From Bacteroidota bacterium (GTDB lineage Bacteria > Bacteroidota > Bacteroidia > Bacteroidales > UBA1715), in contig JAJUFK010000146.1 in the NCBI GenBank assembly GCA_029266015.1, positions 1 through 6,282 on the forward strand: DNA of 6,282 bases, written 5' to 3'. Below, piece by piece: positions 5,950-6,282 of the stretch (positions are counted from its first letter, which is position 1; the number at the start of each line of letters is the position of its first letter). The position numbers and the translations under genes are program-made. The notes below the pieces were generated by a model. It was not told the DNA's origin. It ran no database searches and saw only the letters and a program-made list of their open reading frames with translations.

Positions 5950-6282
5950 TTATAAAATAACTCTACCTACTTTAACAAATCTTCTGGTATAATAATATGG
6001 ATCAGGATAATTTTCTATAATGATGCCTTTTTGAACAGTACTATGCATCATTTTAATGTAATTATCGTGTACTTCAATAATGAGAGCTACGTGTCCAACT
6101 CTGTTTTTTCGAGCATCTCTACCTTTGAAAAAAATTAAATCTCCTGGTTTAGCTTCTTTTATTGAAATAGTTTGTGTAACGTTAGCAATTGCTCAGCTGG
6201 TATGTGGCAAATAAACGCCTAAATTACTATAAAGCTTTGTCACATTGACACTACTATCTAGCGGCCATGGTGCTCTATTAGT
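5950..6282 (-). pseudogene. NlpC/P60-family (C40) cell-wall peptidase, C-terminal part, apparently decayed and cut by the window edge
   Basis: On the minus strand one frame runs from the right edge to a TAA at 5950-5952 and is interrupted once, by TGA at 6193-6195. Around this stop it reads LYSNLGVYLPHTS, stop, AIANVTQ, then KPGDLIFFKGR, VGHVALIIE, MMHST and YYYTRRFVKVGRVIL. These are the NlpC/P60 order of motifs, including the catalytic His in GHV and a later His. Upstream, DSSVNV stands exactly where the family has DCSGFV, judged by spacing to the G and LP positions. The catalytic Cys is therefore Ser (AGT, 6253-6255) and Gly-Phe is Val-Asn. Functional members cleave peptidoglycan stem peptides in the cell envelope. 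With a lost nucleophile and a stop codon, this copy is very probably inactive. A sequencing error could explain the TGA but not all the changes. Nothing upstream of 6282 can be judged. Confidence 0.72.

Noticed and set aside
6193..6195. Recoding of TGA as selenocysteine or tryptophan in the peptidase
   Set aside because: No selenocysteine is known at this place in the family, no stem-loop is evident after it, and Trp elsewhere in the window is always TGG. Decay is simpler, since the catalytic Cys is also lost.

Overview
The window is AT-rich (roughly one third G+C by eye) and tightly packed. Several things point to the Bacteroidota, probably Bacteroidales or a relative. The HflX protein carries the sequence style and C-terminal ending (YPYNNFLY) typical of that phylum. 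The Lrp-type regulator has the phylum's characteristic VSGAAIHQRV helix-turn-helix. Matches to the Bacteroidota -7 promoter element TAnnTTTG lie upstream of divergent genes. No start codon has a Shine-Dalgarno sequence. Most junctions are only 3-7 bp, the first gene pair overlaps, and the last gene is decayed. This would fit a streamlined or host-associated genome, but that is an inference.

Layout. (1) Bases 1-429, plus: the 3' part of a small membrane protein with a four-cysteine zinc ribbon, its start lying outside the window. (2) 416-1588, plus, overlapping the first gene by 14 bp: a metal-dependent amidohydrolase of the aminofutalosine/adenosine deaminase-like type. (3) 1593-2828 and 2832-4139, both minus: a two-gene shikimate operon, aroA preceded by a fused aroE-aroK gene. 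Together these encode three consecutive steps, 3-dehydroshikimate to shikimate to shikimate-3-phosphate to EPSP. (4) 4140-4291: a divergent promoter region containing a perfect 12-bp inverted repeat whose two arms carry the candidate -7 elements of the leftward and rightward genes. (5) 4292-4750 and 4758-5945, plus: an Lrp/AsnC-type regulator and the ribosome-associated GTPase HflX, probably one transcript. (6) 5950-6282, minus, running off the right edge: the C-terminal half of an NlpC/P60 cell-wall peptidase with an in-frame TGA and a Ser at the catalytic Cys position, most likely a pseudogene.

How the genes may work together. The fused AroE-AroK and AroA would feed chorismate synthesis, and hence aromatic amino acids, folate and menaquinone. 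The regulator is divergent from this operon across a symmetrical promoter region, so it is a plausible local regulator of it, though nothing in the sequence proves this. The amidohydrolase could in principle act in futalosine-type menaquinone synthesis downstream of chorismate, but its substrate cannot be read from sequence.

I see no RNA gene, insertion sequence, CRISPR array, attachment site or origin. The most unusual items are the AroE-AroK fusion with a diverged AroE domain, the symmetrical divergent promoter, and the decayed peptidase.
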